A stretch of 64,000 nt of DNA from Mucilaginibacter inviolabilis. GTDB taxonomy: Bacteria; Bacteroidota; Bacteroidia; Sphingobacteriales; Sphingobacteriaceae. A program made the position numbers and the translations under genes. Positions 27,674-37,134 of this stretch are shown piece after piece. Position 1 is the first letter of the stretch; the number at the start of each line of letters is the position of its first letter. The notes beneath the pieces are model-generated. The model worked only from the letters and a program-made list of their open reading frames with translations. It ran no database searches and had not been told where the DNA came from. The stretch covers positions 620,001-684,000 of the forward strand of contig NZ_JAANAT010000002.1 in assembly GCF_011089895.1 (NCBI RefSeq). Direction: 5' to 3'.

Positions 27674-29773
27674 ATGGATCCTTTTCAAACGCCGCTTGTA
27701 TATCTGAAAGGAGTGGGCCAGTCCCGCGCCGAGGTGTTGAAAAAAGAATTGGCGCTCGCTAATTTCGAGGATCTTCTGCGGCATTTCCCGTTCCGGTATA
27801 TCGACCGTACCCGTTTCTATAAGATCAAAGATATTCAGGCCGATTTGCCCTATGTACAGGTATTGGCCCGTATCGTAAACAAACAGGTGGTTGGTGAAAA
27901 ACACACCAAGCGCCTGGTGGTTATGGCAAAAGACGATACCGGATTGCTGGAGCTGGTATGGTTTAAAGGCATCAACTGGATCGAAAAAACGATTGTGCCC
28001 GGACAGGTTTATATTGTTTTTGGCAAGCCCGGTTTTTTTAATGGCCAGGCGCAGATGGCTCACCCCGAAATGGAGGTGTACTCGCCGGGCGCGCAAAGGC
28101 AGGGTAATGCCAGCCTGCAACCGGTATATAACTCCACTGAAAAACTCAAACAGTTTCAGCTGGATAGTAAGGGCATTCAGAAGATCACTTCTACTTTGCT
28201 GGAACTGCATGCACGTGATATTCGCGAGAATTTGCCGCTTTACATTATCCAAAAGTTTAAGCTCATTAGTAGGGCCGAAGCCTACCGAAATATCCATTTC
28301 CCGGCAAATGCGCGTTTACTGAATGAAGCTATCCTGCGTTTAAAATTTGAAGAATTGTTTTTGCTGCAGCTCAAGTTACTGCGCAATAAACTGCTCCATA
28401 CTCAAAAATTCAAAGGCAATGTTTTTGGTACAGTGGGACATTATTTTAATGATTTCTATCATCATAAATTACCTTTTGAACTCACCACTCCGCAAAAGCG
28501 GGTATTGAAAGAGATAAGGCAGGATACCCAGCGTGGTGTACAGATGAACCGCCTGCTGCAGGGCGATGTGGGTAGTGGCAAAACCGTGGTGGCCCTCATG
28601 AGTATGCTGATAGCCGTTGATAACGGTTTCCAAACCTGCATCATGGCGCCTACTGAGATTCTGGCAACCCAGCATTACCAAACCGTAAAAAATTTGGTTG
28701 GCGACGATTTTATTGAAGTGGCACTACTTACCGGCTCCACCAAACAAAAGGATCGTAAAATACTACACGAAAGACTGGAGAGCGGCGATCTTAAAATACT
28801 CATTGGCACGCATGCGCTCATCGAGGATAAAGTACAGTTCAAAAACCTGGGTTTTGTGGTAATTGATGAGCAGCACCGCTTTGGGGTGGAACAAAGGGCC
28901 AAACTATGGCGCAAAAATATAATACCGCCACATGTGTTGGTGATGACGGCCACGCCTATTCCGCGTACATTGGCGATGACCTTATATGGCGATCTGGATG
29001 TATCCGTTATTGACGAATTACCGGCTGGTCGTAAACCTATCCAAACGCTGCATTTTTATGAAAATCAGCGCTTGCGGGTGTTTGGTTTTATGAAAAGAGA
29101 GATAGCCTTGGGCCGGCAGATCTATGTGGTATACCCGCTGATACAGGAAAGTGAAAAGCTCGATCTGAAGAACCTGGAAGATGGCATCGAGGTGATGTCG
29201 CGGGAATTCCCGCTGCCCGATTACCGGGTAAGTATTGTTCATGGCAAAATGAAGCCGGTGGACAAGGAATTTGAAATGCAGCGTTTTATTAAAGGCCAAA
29301 CGCAGATCATGGTGGCCACTACCGTAATTGAGGTGGGAGTAAACGTGCCCAATGCTTCGGTAATGATCATTGAAAATGCCGAGCGGTTCGGTCTTTCGCA
29401 ATTGCACCAACTGCGTGGCAGGGTAGGGCGCGGGGCCGAACAATCGTATTGTATTTTGATGAGCAGCCATAAGCTGAGTCACGACGGTAAGATCAGACTG
29501 GATACGATGGTGAAAACCAATAACGGTTTTGAAATATCAGAGATCGATCTGCAATTGCGCGGGCCCGGCAACCTGGAAGGTACCCAGCAAAGTGGTGTGC
29601 TCGATCTGAAAGTTGCCAACCTGGCTACCGATCAGGAATTGTTATTTAAGGTACGTAAAACCGTGGAGCAAATCTTTGAAAAAGACCCCCAACTGGCCCT
29701 ACCCGAAAACCAGGTACTGCACCATGCCTTCGAAACAAAAAACGCAGGTTTGAGTTGGGATAAGATCTCGTGA
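27674..29773 (+). CDS. recG: ATP-dependent DNA helicase RecG
   Basis: This 699-residue branch-migrating helicase remodels stalled replication forks and Holliday junctions. An N-terminal wedge/OB domain (about 1-230) is followed by helicase motifs: Walker A GDVGSGKT (K303), DEQHRFG (D398), TATPIPRT and QLRGRVGRG. The C-terminal part includes the RecG GTQQSG segment. Length and order are typical. It appears to be independently transcribed. Confidence 0.97.
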   Translation: MDPFQTPLVYLKGVGQSRAEVLKKELALANFEDLLRHFPFRYIDRTRFYKIKDIQADLPYVQVLARIVNKQVVGEKHTKRLVVMAKDDTGLLELVWFKGINWIEKTIVPGQVYIVFGKPGFFNGQAQMAHPEMEVYSPGAQRQGNASLQPVYNSTEKLKQFQLDSKGIQKITSTLLELHARDIRENLPLYIIQKFKLISRAEAYRNIHFPANARLLNEAILRLKFEELFLLQLKLLRNKLLHTQKFKGNVFGTVGHYFNDFYHHKLPFELTTPQKRVLKEIRQDTQRGVQMNRLLQGDVGSGKTVVALMSMLIAVDNGFQTCIMAPTEILATQHYQTVKNLVGDDFIEVALLTGSTKQKDRKILHERLESGDLKILIGTHALIEDKVQFKNLGFVVIDEQHRFGVEQRAKLWRKNIIPPHVLVMTATPIPRTLAMTLYGDLDVSVIDELPAGRKPIQTLHFYENQRLRVFGFMKREIALGRQIYVVYPLIQESEKLDLKNLEDGIEVMSREFPLPDYRVSIVHGKMKPVDKEFEMQRFIKGQTQIMVATTVIEVGVNVPNASVMIIENAERFGLSQLHQLRGRVGRGAEQSYCILMSSHKLSHDGKIRLDTMVKTNNGFEISEIDLQLRGPGNLEGTQQSGVLDLKVANLATDQELLFKVRKTVEQIFEKDPQLALPENQVLHHAFETKNAGLSWDKIS

Positions 29774-29792
29774 TAGGATAAACAGCAAAGCT

Positions 29793-29898
29793 CCTTGCGC
29801 TCGTTTGCAACGAGTGCTTAACTTGGGTTTGCGTTTAAAACGCTATGGCGATGCAATCGCCGGGCCATATTAAGCACTCGTTGCAAACGAGCGCAAGG
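29793..29898. repeat. perfect 28-bp inverted repeat with 50-bp spacer
   Basis: Left arm 29793-29820 and right arm 29871-29898 are exact reverse complements, starting CCTTGCGCTCGTTTGCAACG. Each arm contains a smaller palindrome around CTCGTTTGCAACGAG. It lies between recG and the next peptidase gene and does not end in a T-run, so it is not a plain terminator. Confidence 0.9.
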
Positions 29899-29954
29899 TG
29901 AAAAGCGCGAGATGTCAAATAATATTTGAACAATCATTCTTTCCTCCAAAACAT

Positions 29955-29962
29955 TACATTTG
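29955..29962 (+). promoter_or_regulatory. TAnnTTTG promoter element
   Basis: TACATTTG lies 23 bp before the ATG of the M28 peptidase at 29986. A TTTG at 29925-29928 could be the -33 element, though its 26-bp spacer is a little long. Confidence 0.45.
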
Positions 29963-29985
29963 TTAAAACTGATCTTAATATCCAC

Positions 29986-31365
29986 ATGAAGAAATTCTCC
30001 CTATTGCTGGCTGCGCTTTTTACAGCTTCCCTGCTCCATGCGCAGGACTCCTTAACTATCCGAAAAATTTATGACGAGGCCCTGGTAAATGGCAAAGCTT
30101 ATGAAAACCTGCGTTACTTGTGTAAAAACATTGGCGGTCGTTTAAGCGGGTCAGCCAACGCGCAAAAAGCAGTGGAGTGGAGCAAAAAGTTAATGGAGAA
30201 CTATGGTTTTGATAAGGTTTATCTGCAGGAGGTAATGGTGCCACATTGGGTACGTGGCGAAAAGGAAACCGCTTTTATTATTGACGGCAAAACCCGTATC
30301 CCCGTACCTATAGCTGCATTGGGCATGACGATAGCTACCCCCAAAGAAGGTATCACCGCCAACGTGGTGGAGGTACGAAGTTTAAAAGAACTGGAAACTT
30401 TAGGTGAAAGCGTGATCAAAGGAAAAATCGTTTTCTTTAACCGCCCGTTTGATCAGCGCTTTATTGAAACCGGGCATGCTTACGGAATGGCCGGCGATCA
30501 GCGTTTTATGGGACCTGCCGCAGCAGCTAAATATGGTGCTGTAGGTGTTATTGTACGCTCCCTAACCGGAAGTATTGACGATTACCCACATACAGGAGCT
30601 ACTTTATCTGGCTCGGGTACGCAGCAGATACCTGCCGCTGCTATATCAACCAAGGCCGCCGATAAATTGAGCAATATGCTGCGCCTGCGCAAGCTGCCTC
30701 TGATAAAATTTTACTTTAAGCAAAGCTGTCAGCTATTGCCCGATGTATTATCCTATAACGTAATTGGCGAGCTGACTGGCACAGAAAATCCGGACAAATT
30801 TATCAGCGTAGGTGGTCACCTGGATTCCTGGGATCTGGCCGAAGGTGCGCACGATGATGGCACGGGTGTCATGCAATCTGCCGAGGTGCTGCGCTTATTT
30901 AAAGCGATAGGTTATCGACCTAAAAATTCGGTACGGGCTGTGTTTTTTATGAACGAGGAGAACGGTCACAAAGGCGGCACCAAATATGCCGAACTGGCCG
31001 CGCAGAATAAAGAACAACATATTGCTGCTATAGAAACAGACGAGGGTGGTTTTACCCCTCGCGGATTTAGCTTTGATGGGGTATCCAAAGATTTCATTAA
31101 AAATATCAACGATAAATATAAAGCGATCCTGGAACCCTACGAAGTTGACAAGCTGACCATAGGCGGTAGTGGTACTGATATCGAGCCGATGAAAGAAAAA
31201 CTCCCGGGCGTGGTGCTGATCGGTTATCGTCCAGATTCGCAACGTTATTTTGATATCCATCATACGCCTAACGATGTGTTTGAGAATGTGAACAAACGCG
31301 AGCTGGAATTGGGCGCTGCTGGCATGGCGGCCTTTATTTACCTGATAGATCAGCATGGGTTGTAA
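29986..31365 (+). CDS. secreted M28 peptidase with PA domain (carboxypeptidase Q-like)
   Basis: This 459-residue exported metallopeptidase has a signal peptide ending LHAQ (about residue 20). A protease-associated insert follows (about 120-250). Zinc-site residues are H278 (GGHLDSWD), D290 (AHDDGTG) and E324/E325 (NEENGHKGG), and DIHHTPND supplies a late histidine. The order matches plasma glutamate carboxypeptidase-like enzymes. The ATG at 29986 is favoured over TTG 29926, which would bury the signal peptide. It is not closely similar to the M28 protein at 25033. Confidence 0.93.
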   Translation: MKKFSLLLAALFTASLLHAQDSLTIRKIYDEALVNGKAYENLRYLCKNIGGRLSGSANAQKAVEWSKKLMENYGFDKVYLQEVMVPHWVRGEKETAFIIDGKTRIPVPIAALGMTIATPKEGITANVVEVRSLKELETLGESVIKGKIVFFNRPFDQRFIETGHAYGMAGDQRFMGPAAAAKYGAVGVIVRSLTGSIDDYPHTGATLSGSGTQQIPAAAISTKAADKLSNMLRLRKLPLIKFYFKQSCQLLPDVLSYNVIGELTGTENPDKFISVGGHLDSWDLAEGAHDDGTGVMQSAEVLRLFKAIGYRPKNSVRAVFFMNEENGHKGGTKYAELAAQNKEQHIAAIETDEGGFTPRGFSFDGVSKDFIKNINDKYKAILEPYEVDKLTIGGSGTDIEPMKEKLPGVVLIGYRPDSQRYFDIHHTPNDVFENVNKRELELGAAGMAAFIYLIDQHGL

Positions 31366-31406
31366 ACAAGATTAAAGGAGTCTATAGGATCAACAGGATT
31401 TTTTTG

Positions 31407-31440
31407 AAAGGCGGTTTCATATTCATGAAATCGCCTTTTT
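31407..31440 (+). terminator. terminator after the M28/PA peptidase
   Basis: Stem AAAGGCG-GTTTCAT / ATGAAA-TCGCCTTT with a short loop, followed by a T-run. Confidence 0.85.
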
Positions 31441-31559
31441 TATTAAAAATACCTGAAAACAAGTAGAAGAATTTACTGATAACCTGGTATTGTACAGGCT
31501 TGCGCTATTCGATTGATTTGCGTTAGCATCTAACGTAAGTTATTTAATTGGCGCATCCT

Positions 31560-32135
31560 ATGACAAATAACATAATTGAAAGGCATCCTGCCATATTTAG
31601 CTGTTGTAAATTATTTATGGGCATTGCCCTGATAGTTATTGTACTTACTTCATGCAAGAACAGCAAGAGCGGGGGTAACAATAGTAATAATAGCGATGGT
31701 TTTATGGAAGCAAAAATAGGGGGTGTAAAAATGCAATTTAGCAACAATCTTTCTGCGCAGCTATCGTCCGATAAAACGCATATTGTTGTGGGGGGCCATT
31801 TAACCAGCGACCCATTATCTGATAGTTATGACTTTGAAATATTTCATGCTCCGGCTGTTGTAACCACCGGAACTTACGGCGTACCCGGCACGCCTAATAT
31901 GATAACCCGGTATGCCCACCAAAATGTGGTCAACGGTAAAGTTACGGGAACCACCATATTTAACGCATCAACCGGATCTGGCGGCACAACGTCAAACGCG
32001 GGTACCTATACTTTGGTTGTTACTTACATTGATGATAAAAAAGTTGCCGGAACATTTACCGGACATCTGCAATTGCTTGGCGGATCAAGTTTTGTTGATG
32101 TTACCGAGGGGAGTTTTTCTGTGCCACTTCATTAA
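31560..32135 (+). CDS. hypothetical lipoprotein
   Basis: A 191-residue lipoprotein: the signal segment MGIALIVIVLTSC gives lipidated cysteine C32 when started at ATG 31560. A Ser/Asn/Gly linker follows. The rest is beta-rich with repeated Thr/Gly turns and MITRY, TTIFNAS and GTFTGHLQL motifs. It resembles DUF6252-like small secreted proteins of Bacteroidota, but I do not assign a family. It converges with the HxlR gene. Confidence 0.7.
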   Translation: MTNNIIERHPAIFSCCKLFMGIALIVIVLTSCKNSKSGGNNSNNSDGFMEAKIGGVKMQFSNNLSAQLSSDKTHIVVGGHLTSDPLSDSYDFEIFHAPAVVTTGTYGVPGTPNMITRYAHQNVVNGKVTGTTIFNASTGSGGTTSNAGTYTLVVTYIDDKKVAGTFTGHLQLLGGSSFVDVTEGSFSVPLH

Positions 32136-32204
32136 CGCTCATTTAGGCTGGAGAAACTGGCATAGTGGTTCCAATTTAAGGAATCAATTTGGAGATGTTC
32201 CTTT

Positions 32205-32588
32205 TCATAATGAAGATTGTTCCCGCATGCTTTGCTTAATTTTTTCCCTGTGCTGTTCACCCCAGGCACTTAGTTCGGCTAGCACACTTTTTAACGTGCG
32301 GCTGTATTCGGTTGCTTCATAAATGATGCTTACCGGGGAGGTTGGGTATACATTACGTTTAATGAAATCATTTAATTCCAGGTCTTTTAATTCTTTAGCT
32401 AACACTTTGGAGGAGATACCGGTGATCTCGTTCTGAATTTCATTAAAACGCTTTGATGCTTGCACCAGCGAGAGGATCAAAGCCAGTTTCCACTTTCCAT
32501 TAAGAACATACAACGCATCAATGACGTTTTTGAGCGATACTGCGCATTCTGCAGGGCTCGGTAGTAGTTCATTTTTAATGACTTTCAT
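32205..32588 (-). CDS. HxlR-family transcriptional regulator
   Basis: This 127-residue winged-helix regulator starts at ATG 32588; an upstream ATG at 32606 lies inside the operator palindrome. The family pattern is clear: VIDALYVLNGKWKLALILSL, RFNEIQNEITGISSKVLAKELKDLE and VSIIYEATEYSRTL. Members often sense quinones or electrophiles through cysteine; here the only cysteine is in the AECAVSL segment near the N-terminus, the position used by YodB-type sensors. It is divergent from an azoreductase, a typical target. Confidence 0.93.
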   Translation of the reverse strand: MKVIKNELLPSPAECAVSLKNVIDALYVLNGKWKLALILSLVQASKRFNEIQNEITGISSKVLAKELKDLELNDFIKRNVYPTSPVSIIYEATEYSRTLKSVLAELSAWGEQHREKIKQSMREQSSL

Positions 32589-32596
32589 AAATGTAA

Positions 32597-32640
32597 AGGT
32601 AATCACTTACCTCAATGTAACCACTTTCCTTTGGGTAAGT
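32597..32640. promoter_or_regulatory. candidate HxlR operator between regulator and azoreductase
   Basis: AGGTAA-TCAC-TTACCT (32597-32612) is a perfect palindrome with 6-bp arms, 8 bp before the HxlR start. A further half-site pair ACTTACC (32605-32611) and GGTAAGT (32634-32640) spans the next 30 bp. The position fits autoregulation and joint control of the divergent azoreductase. Binding is inferred. Confidence 0.55.
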
Positions 32641-32666
32641 ACAAGCTTTTTATCAACCAGTAAACA

Positions 32667-32674
32667 TAGTTTTG
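32667..32674 (+). promoter_or_regulatory. TAnnTTTG promoter element of the azoreductase
   Basis: TAGTTTTG fits the -7 consensus and lies 27 bp before the ATG at 32702, downstream of the palindromes. Confidence 0.5.
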
Positions 32675-32701
32675 CCCTTGTTAATTAATTAAACAAATTT
32701 T

Positions 32702-33304
32702 ATGAAACACATCCTTCATTTGAAGTCAAGCATACAAGGTGAAGCATCATACAGCGTTAAGTTGGGGCACACAATTGTCGAAAAAATTCAGGGAAAGTAT
32801 CCAGACAGTACCCTGGACGAATTAAATCTGGCGGATATTGAAATGCCGCATCTTAATCCTGCTGTTCTTCGCGCATTCTTTATTCCTAAAGATCAGCAAA
32901 CAGCAGCAGAAAAAGAATCCATTCACCTTTCTGACGAGCTGGTTAAACAATTGTTTGCCGCAGACATCTTAGTTATTGGAGCACCGCTGATTAATTTTAC
33001 CATTCATTCCGCGTTAAAGGCTTGGATTGATCATATTACCAGGGCCGGAATCACGTTTGGGTATGGAGAAAATGGCCCTGTCGGAAAGGTAACAGGAAAA
33101 AAGGTTTATGTAGCTATGTCTTCCGGTGGTGTTTATTCTGAAGGCCCGGGCAAAGCTAACGATTTTGTTGCTCCTTATTTGAAGGCGTTTCTTGGTTTTT
33201 TAGGGATGACAGATCTGACGGTGTTCCGTGTTGAGGGATTAAAAGTGCCTGGAGTAAAAGAACACGCTATGAAGAAAGCGATTGAAAGTATAAAAATTGA
33301 TTAA
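32702..33304 (+). CDS. azoR: FMN-dependent NADH-azoreductase
   Basis: This 200-residue flavodoxin-fold enzyme reduces quinones and azo compounds with NADH. Family features: N-terminal HLKSSIQGEASYSVKLG phosphate-binding loop, APLINFTIHSALKAWIDHI and SSGGVYSEGPG flavin-binding loops. AzoR family length is typical. Its divergent HxlR neighbour suggests induction by electrophiles. A terminator follows at 33322. Confidence 0.92.
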   Translation: MKHILHLKSSIQGEASYSVKLGHTIVEKIQGKYPDSTLDELNLADIEMPHLNPAVLRAFFIPKDQQTAAEKESIHLSDELVKQLFAADILVIGAPLINFTIHSALKAWIDHITRAGITFGYGENGPVGKVTGKKVYVAMSSGGVYSEGPGKANDFVAPYLKAFLGFLGMTDLTVFRVEGLKVPGVKEHAMKKAIESIKID

Positions 33305-33321
33305 AATCTTCAAATACCACT

Positions 33322-33356
33322 AAAAGGCTTGTCAGGTTTTTCCTGGCAGGCCTTTT
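33322..33356 (+). terminator. terminator after azoR
   Basis: Stem AAAAGGC-TTGTCAGG / CCTGGCA-GGCCTTTT around a TTTTT loop, ending in TTTTGCTT. Confidence 0.75.
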
Positions 33357-33362
33357 GCTTAC

Positions 33363-33462
33363 CCGTAGCTTGCGTTAAGGGTAGCAGCGGATACCGGCCT
33401 GTGGCTAAAGCCCATGCAGTATGAGCGTATAGCCTGACCCGACGGTAGGAGGGGAACGCCAT
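33363..33462. other. GC-rich, possibly structured intergenic element
   Basis: About 100 bp clearly richer in G+C than the flanks, without coding character in either strand. It contains several short complementary words (GCGTTAAGGG, GGCCTGTGGCTAAAGCCC, GGGGAACGCC). The compact form suggests a dispersed repeat or small RNA, but no known RNA family or tRNA cloverleaf is recognised. Confidence 0.4.
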
Positions 33463-33565
33463 ATCTCCCCAACAAATACCCTTATTTGTCCAATAAAAAA
33501 CATGCCGCCGGATTTAATATTCCCAAAATGGTATTGTAAATTTGCAGTACATCTAAAACAACACT

Positions 33566-34888
33566 GTGGCCGAAGAAGGAGATAGTAAACCCCATAAAGT
33601 AGATTCCTTTGCAGCATTGCGATACAAAGATTTTAGGTCTTACGTAGGCATGCGCTTTTGTTTTACCTTTGCTTACCAAATGCAGGCCGTTGTTATCGGC
33701 TTTTATATTTATCAGCTCACCAAAAGTGTTTTTGCACTGGGTTTAGTTGGCCTGTGCGAAGCCATACCTGCCATTGGTATAGCATTGTACGGAGGCTATA
33801 TTGCCGATAAATCTGAAAAGCGCAAGATGCTGCTCATCATATTTGCTATGGTGATCCTTACCTCATCGGTGATGTTTACCGTTACGCTCAACAGCATGAG
33901 CGGGATTATTCATAAAGACTGGATAGTGCCCATTATTTTTGCCATGATATTTTGCAATGGTGTTGCCCGTGCATTTTACGGCCCGGCCACCTTTACGGTT
34001 TACGCACATAGTATTCCTAAAGAGGTTTACCCTAATGGCAGTACCTGGAGCAGTTCCAGCTGGCAGGTGGCTTCTATTGTTGGTCCGGCGGCCGGAGGAT
34101 TGATTTATGGTTATGCCGGTAAAATAATGCCCGGCTTAAGTGGTATTACGGCCACATTCTCCGTCATCATATTTTTTCTGTTGATATCATTAGTGCTGGT
34201 TTTCTTCCTGCGCAAATATCCGCCGGTTTTTGTACCTAAAGAAAGTATCTGGAAAAGTTTGTCAGAAGGGATTCACTTTGTGTTTCATAATAAAATGATG
34301 ATTGGCGCCATGAGCCTCGATCTTTTCTCGGTATTTTTTGGCGGCGCAGTAGCTTTGCTGCCTGTATTTGCTAATGAGATTCTCAAAGTGGGTGCCGAAG
34401 GTTTAGGTATTATGCGTGCCACAGCATCCTTGGGCGCGGTGCTCACCATGCTGGCTATGACGCGTTTTTCGCCCATGGGTAAACCATGGCGTAACCTGTT
34501 GATAGCGGTTACCGGCTTTGGTTTAAGCATCATTTGTTTTGGTTTATCGCGCAGTTTCTACTTGTCATTATTCTTCATATTTACCGAGGGTGCTTTTGAT
34601 AGCATCAGCGTAATCATCCGTGGTACCATTATGCAGTTGTTAACCCCCGATCATATGCGCGGCCGGGTATCTGCCGTAAACCAGATGTTCATTGGTTCGT
34701 CTAACGAGATTGGCGCTTTTGAATCCGGAACTGCGGCCCGCTTGTTGGGCACAGTGCCTGCTGTGATATTTGGTGGTAGTATGACCATGCTTATTGTAGG
34801 TATCACTTATCTCAAAACCAAAAAACTCATCCCATTGTCGCTTAACCAGATACAGCCACCTGTAGCCGAAGTTAAATCTGTGGTGTAA
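33566..34888 (+). CDS. MFS transporter (DHA3/MFS_3-like)
   Basis: This 440-residue inner-membrane protein has about twelve transmembrane segments. The loop between helices 2 and 3 (GGYIADKSEKRKMLL) and the later GRVSAVNQMFIGSSNEIG segment resemble MFS_3 exporters such as MefA and enterobactin exporter EntS. The start is GTG at 33566, since no ATG precedes the first helix. The substrate is unknown. Confidence 0.9.
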   Translation: MAEEGDSKPHKVDSFAALRYKDFRSYVGMRFCFTFAYQMQAVVIGFYIYQLTKSVFALGLVGLCEAIPAIGIALYGGYIADKSEKRKMLLIIFAMVILTSSVMFTVTLNSMSGIIHKDWIVPIIFAMIFCNGVARAFYGPATFTVYAHSIPKEVYPNGSTWSSSSWQVASIVGPAAGGLIYGYAGKIMPGLSGITATFSVIIFFLLISLVLVFFLRKYPPVFVPKESIWKSLSEGIHFVFHNKMMIGAMSLDLFSVFFGGAVALLPVFANEILKVGAEGLGIMRATASLGAVLTMLAMTRFSPMGKPWRNLLIAVTGFGLSIICFGLSRSFYLSLFFIFTEGAFDSISVIIRGTIMQLLTPDHMRGRVSAVNQMFIGSSNEIGAFESGTAARLLGTVPAVIFGGSMTMLIVGITYLKTKKLIPLSLNQIQPPVAEVKSVV

Positions 34889-34972
34889 CAGATATATGTC
34901 AGCCGCGTCTTAGTTATTATCAATTGAACTTTATAACTTAGATTTTTTACGACTGACATTTAAAAAACAATT

Positions 34973-37024
34973 ATGAGAATCACAAAATGGGCTTTGGCGG
35001 CTATCCCTGTCGCCATTTTAGCGTCATGCGGCCAAAAAAAAGAGTCGTCATCAACAGACGATGTTCCAAAACGCACCGTATTTTTTGATAAAACAGGTAT
35101 GGATACCACGGTAAAACCCGGCGACAATTTTTATTTGTACGCCAGTGGCGCCTGGTTAAAGAAAACCGAAATACCGGCATCCCAGCGCGGATGGGGTTCG
35201 TTTTATACCTTGTATGACGATAACCAGAAAAACCTGCACAAAATATTAGAAGAAATCACCAAAAAAGATAATCCGGCAGGTAGCAAGGAGCAAAAGGTGG
35301 CTGATCTTTACATCAGCGGAATGGATACCGTTGGTATCGAAAAGTTAGGCTACGAACCTGTTAAACCCGTATTGGCAAAAATTGCTGCAGTAAAGGATTA
35401 TAAAGGATTGGTAAGCCTGGCGGCCGATAGCTACAAAGAAGGAGGTGGCTTTCTATTAGGATTTTATGTAGCCCCTGATGATCGTATCAGCACAAAAAAC
35501 ATAGGTCACTTTGACCAGGCGGGTTTAGGTTTACCTAACCGCGACTATTATTTTAACAGCGACTCGGCTACTGTTAAAATACGTGCAGCTTATGTAAAAT
35601 ACATTACCAAACTGTTTACCCTTACCGGTGTTGATGAGGCCACAGCTACTAAAAAAGCCGAAAGTATCCTGAAGCTGGAAACGTTGATAGCTAAATCGCA
35701 CCTGACACCAACTGAGCTGCGCGATCCGGTTAAAAACTACAATAAATTTGCGGTGGCCGATCTGCAAAAGCAAATCCCGGATATCGACCTGAAAGATGCC
35801 TTTAAACGCATGGAGCTAAATGCCGATACTGTTTTAGTTGGCCAGCCTGCTTATTTTAAAGCGCTGGATGGCCTGCTGAAATCTGAGCCTATTGAGGTTT
35901 GGAAAGATAAAGCCACTTTTACTGCCCTTGATAATGCTTCAACAGCATTAAGCAAAGCTTTCCGGGATGCCAATTTTGAGTTTAACGGCAAAACCCTGAG
36001 TGGTAAAAAACAAGAACAGGAGCGCTGGAAAACCGTTATCGAAACTGTTGATGGTGGTATAGGTGAATTGTTAGGGCAGCTTTATGTAGAGAAATACTTT
36101 ACCCCGGATGCCAAACAACGTATGCTTACACTAGTAAACAATCTGCAAAGCGTATATAAAGACCGGATTGAAAAGCTGGATTGGATGAGCCCCGAAACTA
36201 AGTCTAAAGCATTAGCTAAACTGGCTGCTTTCACCAAAAAAATAGGTTATCCTGATAAGTGGAAAACTTATGATGACGTGGAGATCAGTAAGGATGCTTA
36301 TTACAAAAACCAGGAATCAATTGCGCGTCATAGATACAACGAGATGATCAAAAAGGCCGGCAAACCGGTTGATAAGACAGAATGGGGTATGACGCCGCCA
36401 ACAGTTAACGCCTACTATAACCCAACTTTTAACGAAATCGTTTTCCCGGCGGGCATATTGCAGTTCCCTTTCTTTGATAAGGATGCCGATGATGCTATTA
36501 ACTACGGTGCTATAGGCGCGGTTATCGGTCACGAAATGACCCACGGTTTTGACGATCAGGGCCGCCAGTATGATAAAGACGGTAACCTGAAGGATTGGTG
36601 GACAAAGGCAGATGCCGATAAATTTAAAAGCCGTGTTGGTTTGATGATTGAGCAATACAACAAATTTACCGTATTGAACAACCTGCACGTAAATGGCAGC
36701 CTTACCCAGGGCGAAAACCTGGCCGATATTGGTGGTGTGGCTATTGCTTATGAAGCGTTTAAAAGAACAGAACAAGGTAAAGGTGATACGAAGATTGATG
36801 GTTTTACGCCAGATCAGCGTTTCTTCCTGTCGTTTGGTCAGGTATGGCGCATCAAAACCCGCGATGAAACCATGCGGATGCGTATCAGTGTAGACCCGCA
36901 TTCGCCAGAGATGTATCGCGTTAACGGTCCGCTGTCAAACACCCCGGCATTTTACAAAGCATTTGATGTAAAACCAGGCGACAAACTTTACCGTCCTGAA
37001 AACGAACGTGTGAAGGTTTGGTAA
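34973..37024 (+). CDS. M13-family metallopeptidase lipoprotein (PepO/neprilysin-like)
   Basis: This 683-residue zinc endopeptidase has a lipoprotein signal (MRITKWALAAIPVAILASC; C19). The Peptidase_M13_N domain covers about 45-425. The catalytic domain carries HEMTH (H520, H524) and ENLADIGG (E581), and ends in CxxW-like replacement VKVW. All zinc ligands are present. It degrades oligopeptides at the outer or inner membrane surface. Confidence 0.95.
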   Translation: MRITKWALAAIPVAILASCGQKKESSSTDDVPKRTVFFDKTGMDTTVKPGDNFYLYASGAWLKKTEIPASQRGWGSFYTLYDDNQKNLHKILEEITKKDNPAGSKEQKVADLYISGMDTVGIEKLGYEPVKPVLAKIAAVKDYKGLVSLAADSYKEGGGFLLGFYVAPDDRISTKNIGHFDQAGLGLPNRDYYFNSDSATVKIRAAYVKYITKLFTLTGVDEATATKKAESILKLETLIAKSHLTPTELRDPVKNYNKFAVADLQKQIPDIDLKDAFKRMELNADTVLVGQPAYFKALDGLLKSEPIEVWKDKATFTALDNASTALSKAFRDANFEFNGKTLSGKKQEQERWKTVIETVDGGIGELLGQLYVEKYFTPDAKQRMLTLVNNLQSVYKDRIEKLDWMSPETKSKALAKLAAFTKKIGYPDKWKTYDDVEISKDAYYKNQESIARHRYNEMIKKAGKPVDKTEWGMTPPTVNAYYNPTFNEIVFPAGILQFPFFDKDADDAINYGAIGAVIGHEMTHGFDDQGRQYDKDGNLKDWWTKADADKFKSRVGLMIEQYNKFTVLNNLHVNGSLTQGENLADIGGVAIAYEAFKRTEQGKGDTKIDGFTPDQRFFLSFGQVWRIKTRDETMRMRISVDPHSPEMYRVNGPLSNTPAFYKAFDVKPGDKLYRPENERVKVW

Positions 37025-37033
37025 AACACAATT

Positions 37034-37098
37034 ATTGCCTGTGAGGACATAGGCAATGGAAAAAATAAAATGCCACCTGATTTCAGGTGGCATTTTTA
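37034..37098 (+). terminator. double hairpin terminator after the M13 gene
   Basis: A first hairpin ATTGCCT/AGGCAAT (37034-37057) is followed by TGCCACCTGA/TTTCAGGTGGCA (37071-37092) and TTTTTATT. Confidence 0.85.
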
Positions 37099-37134
37099 TT
37101 ATAGATATCTTTAATCACAAACCATGGGTAATAA

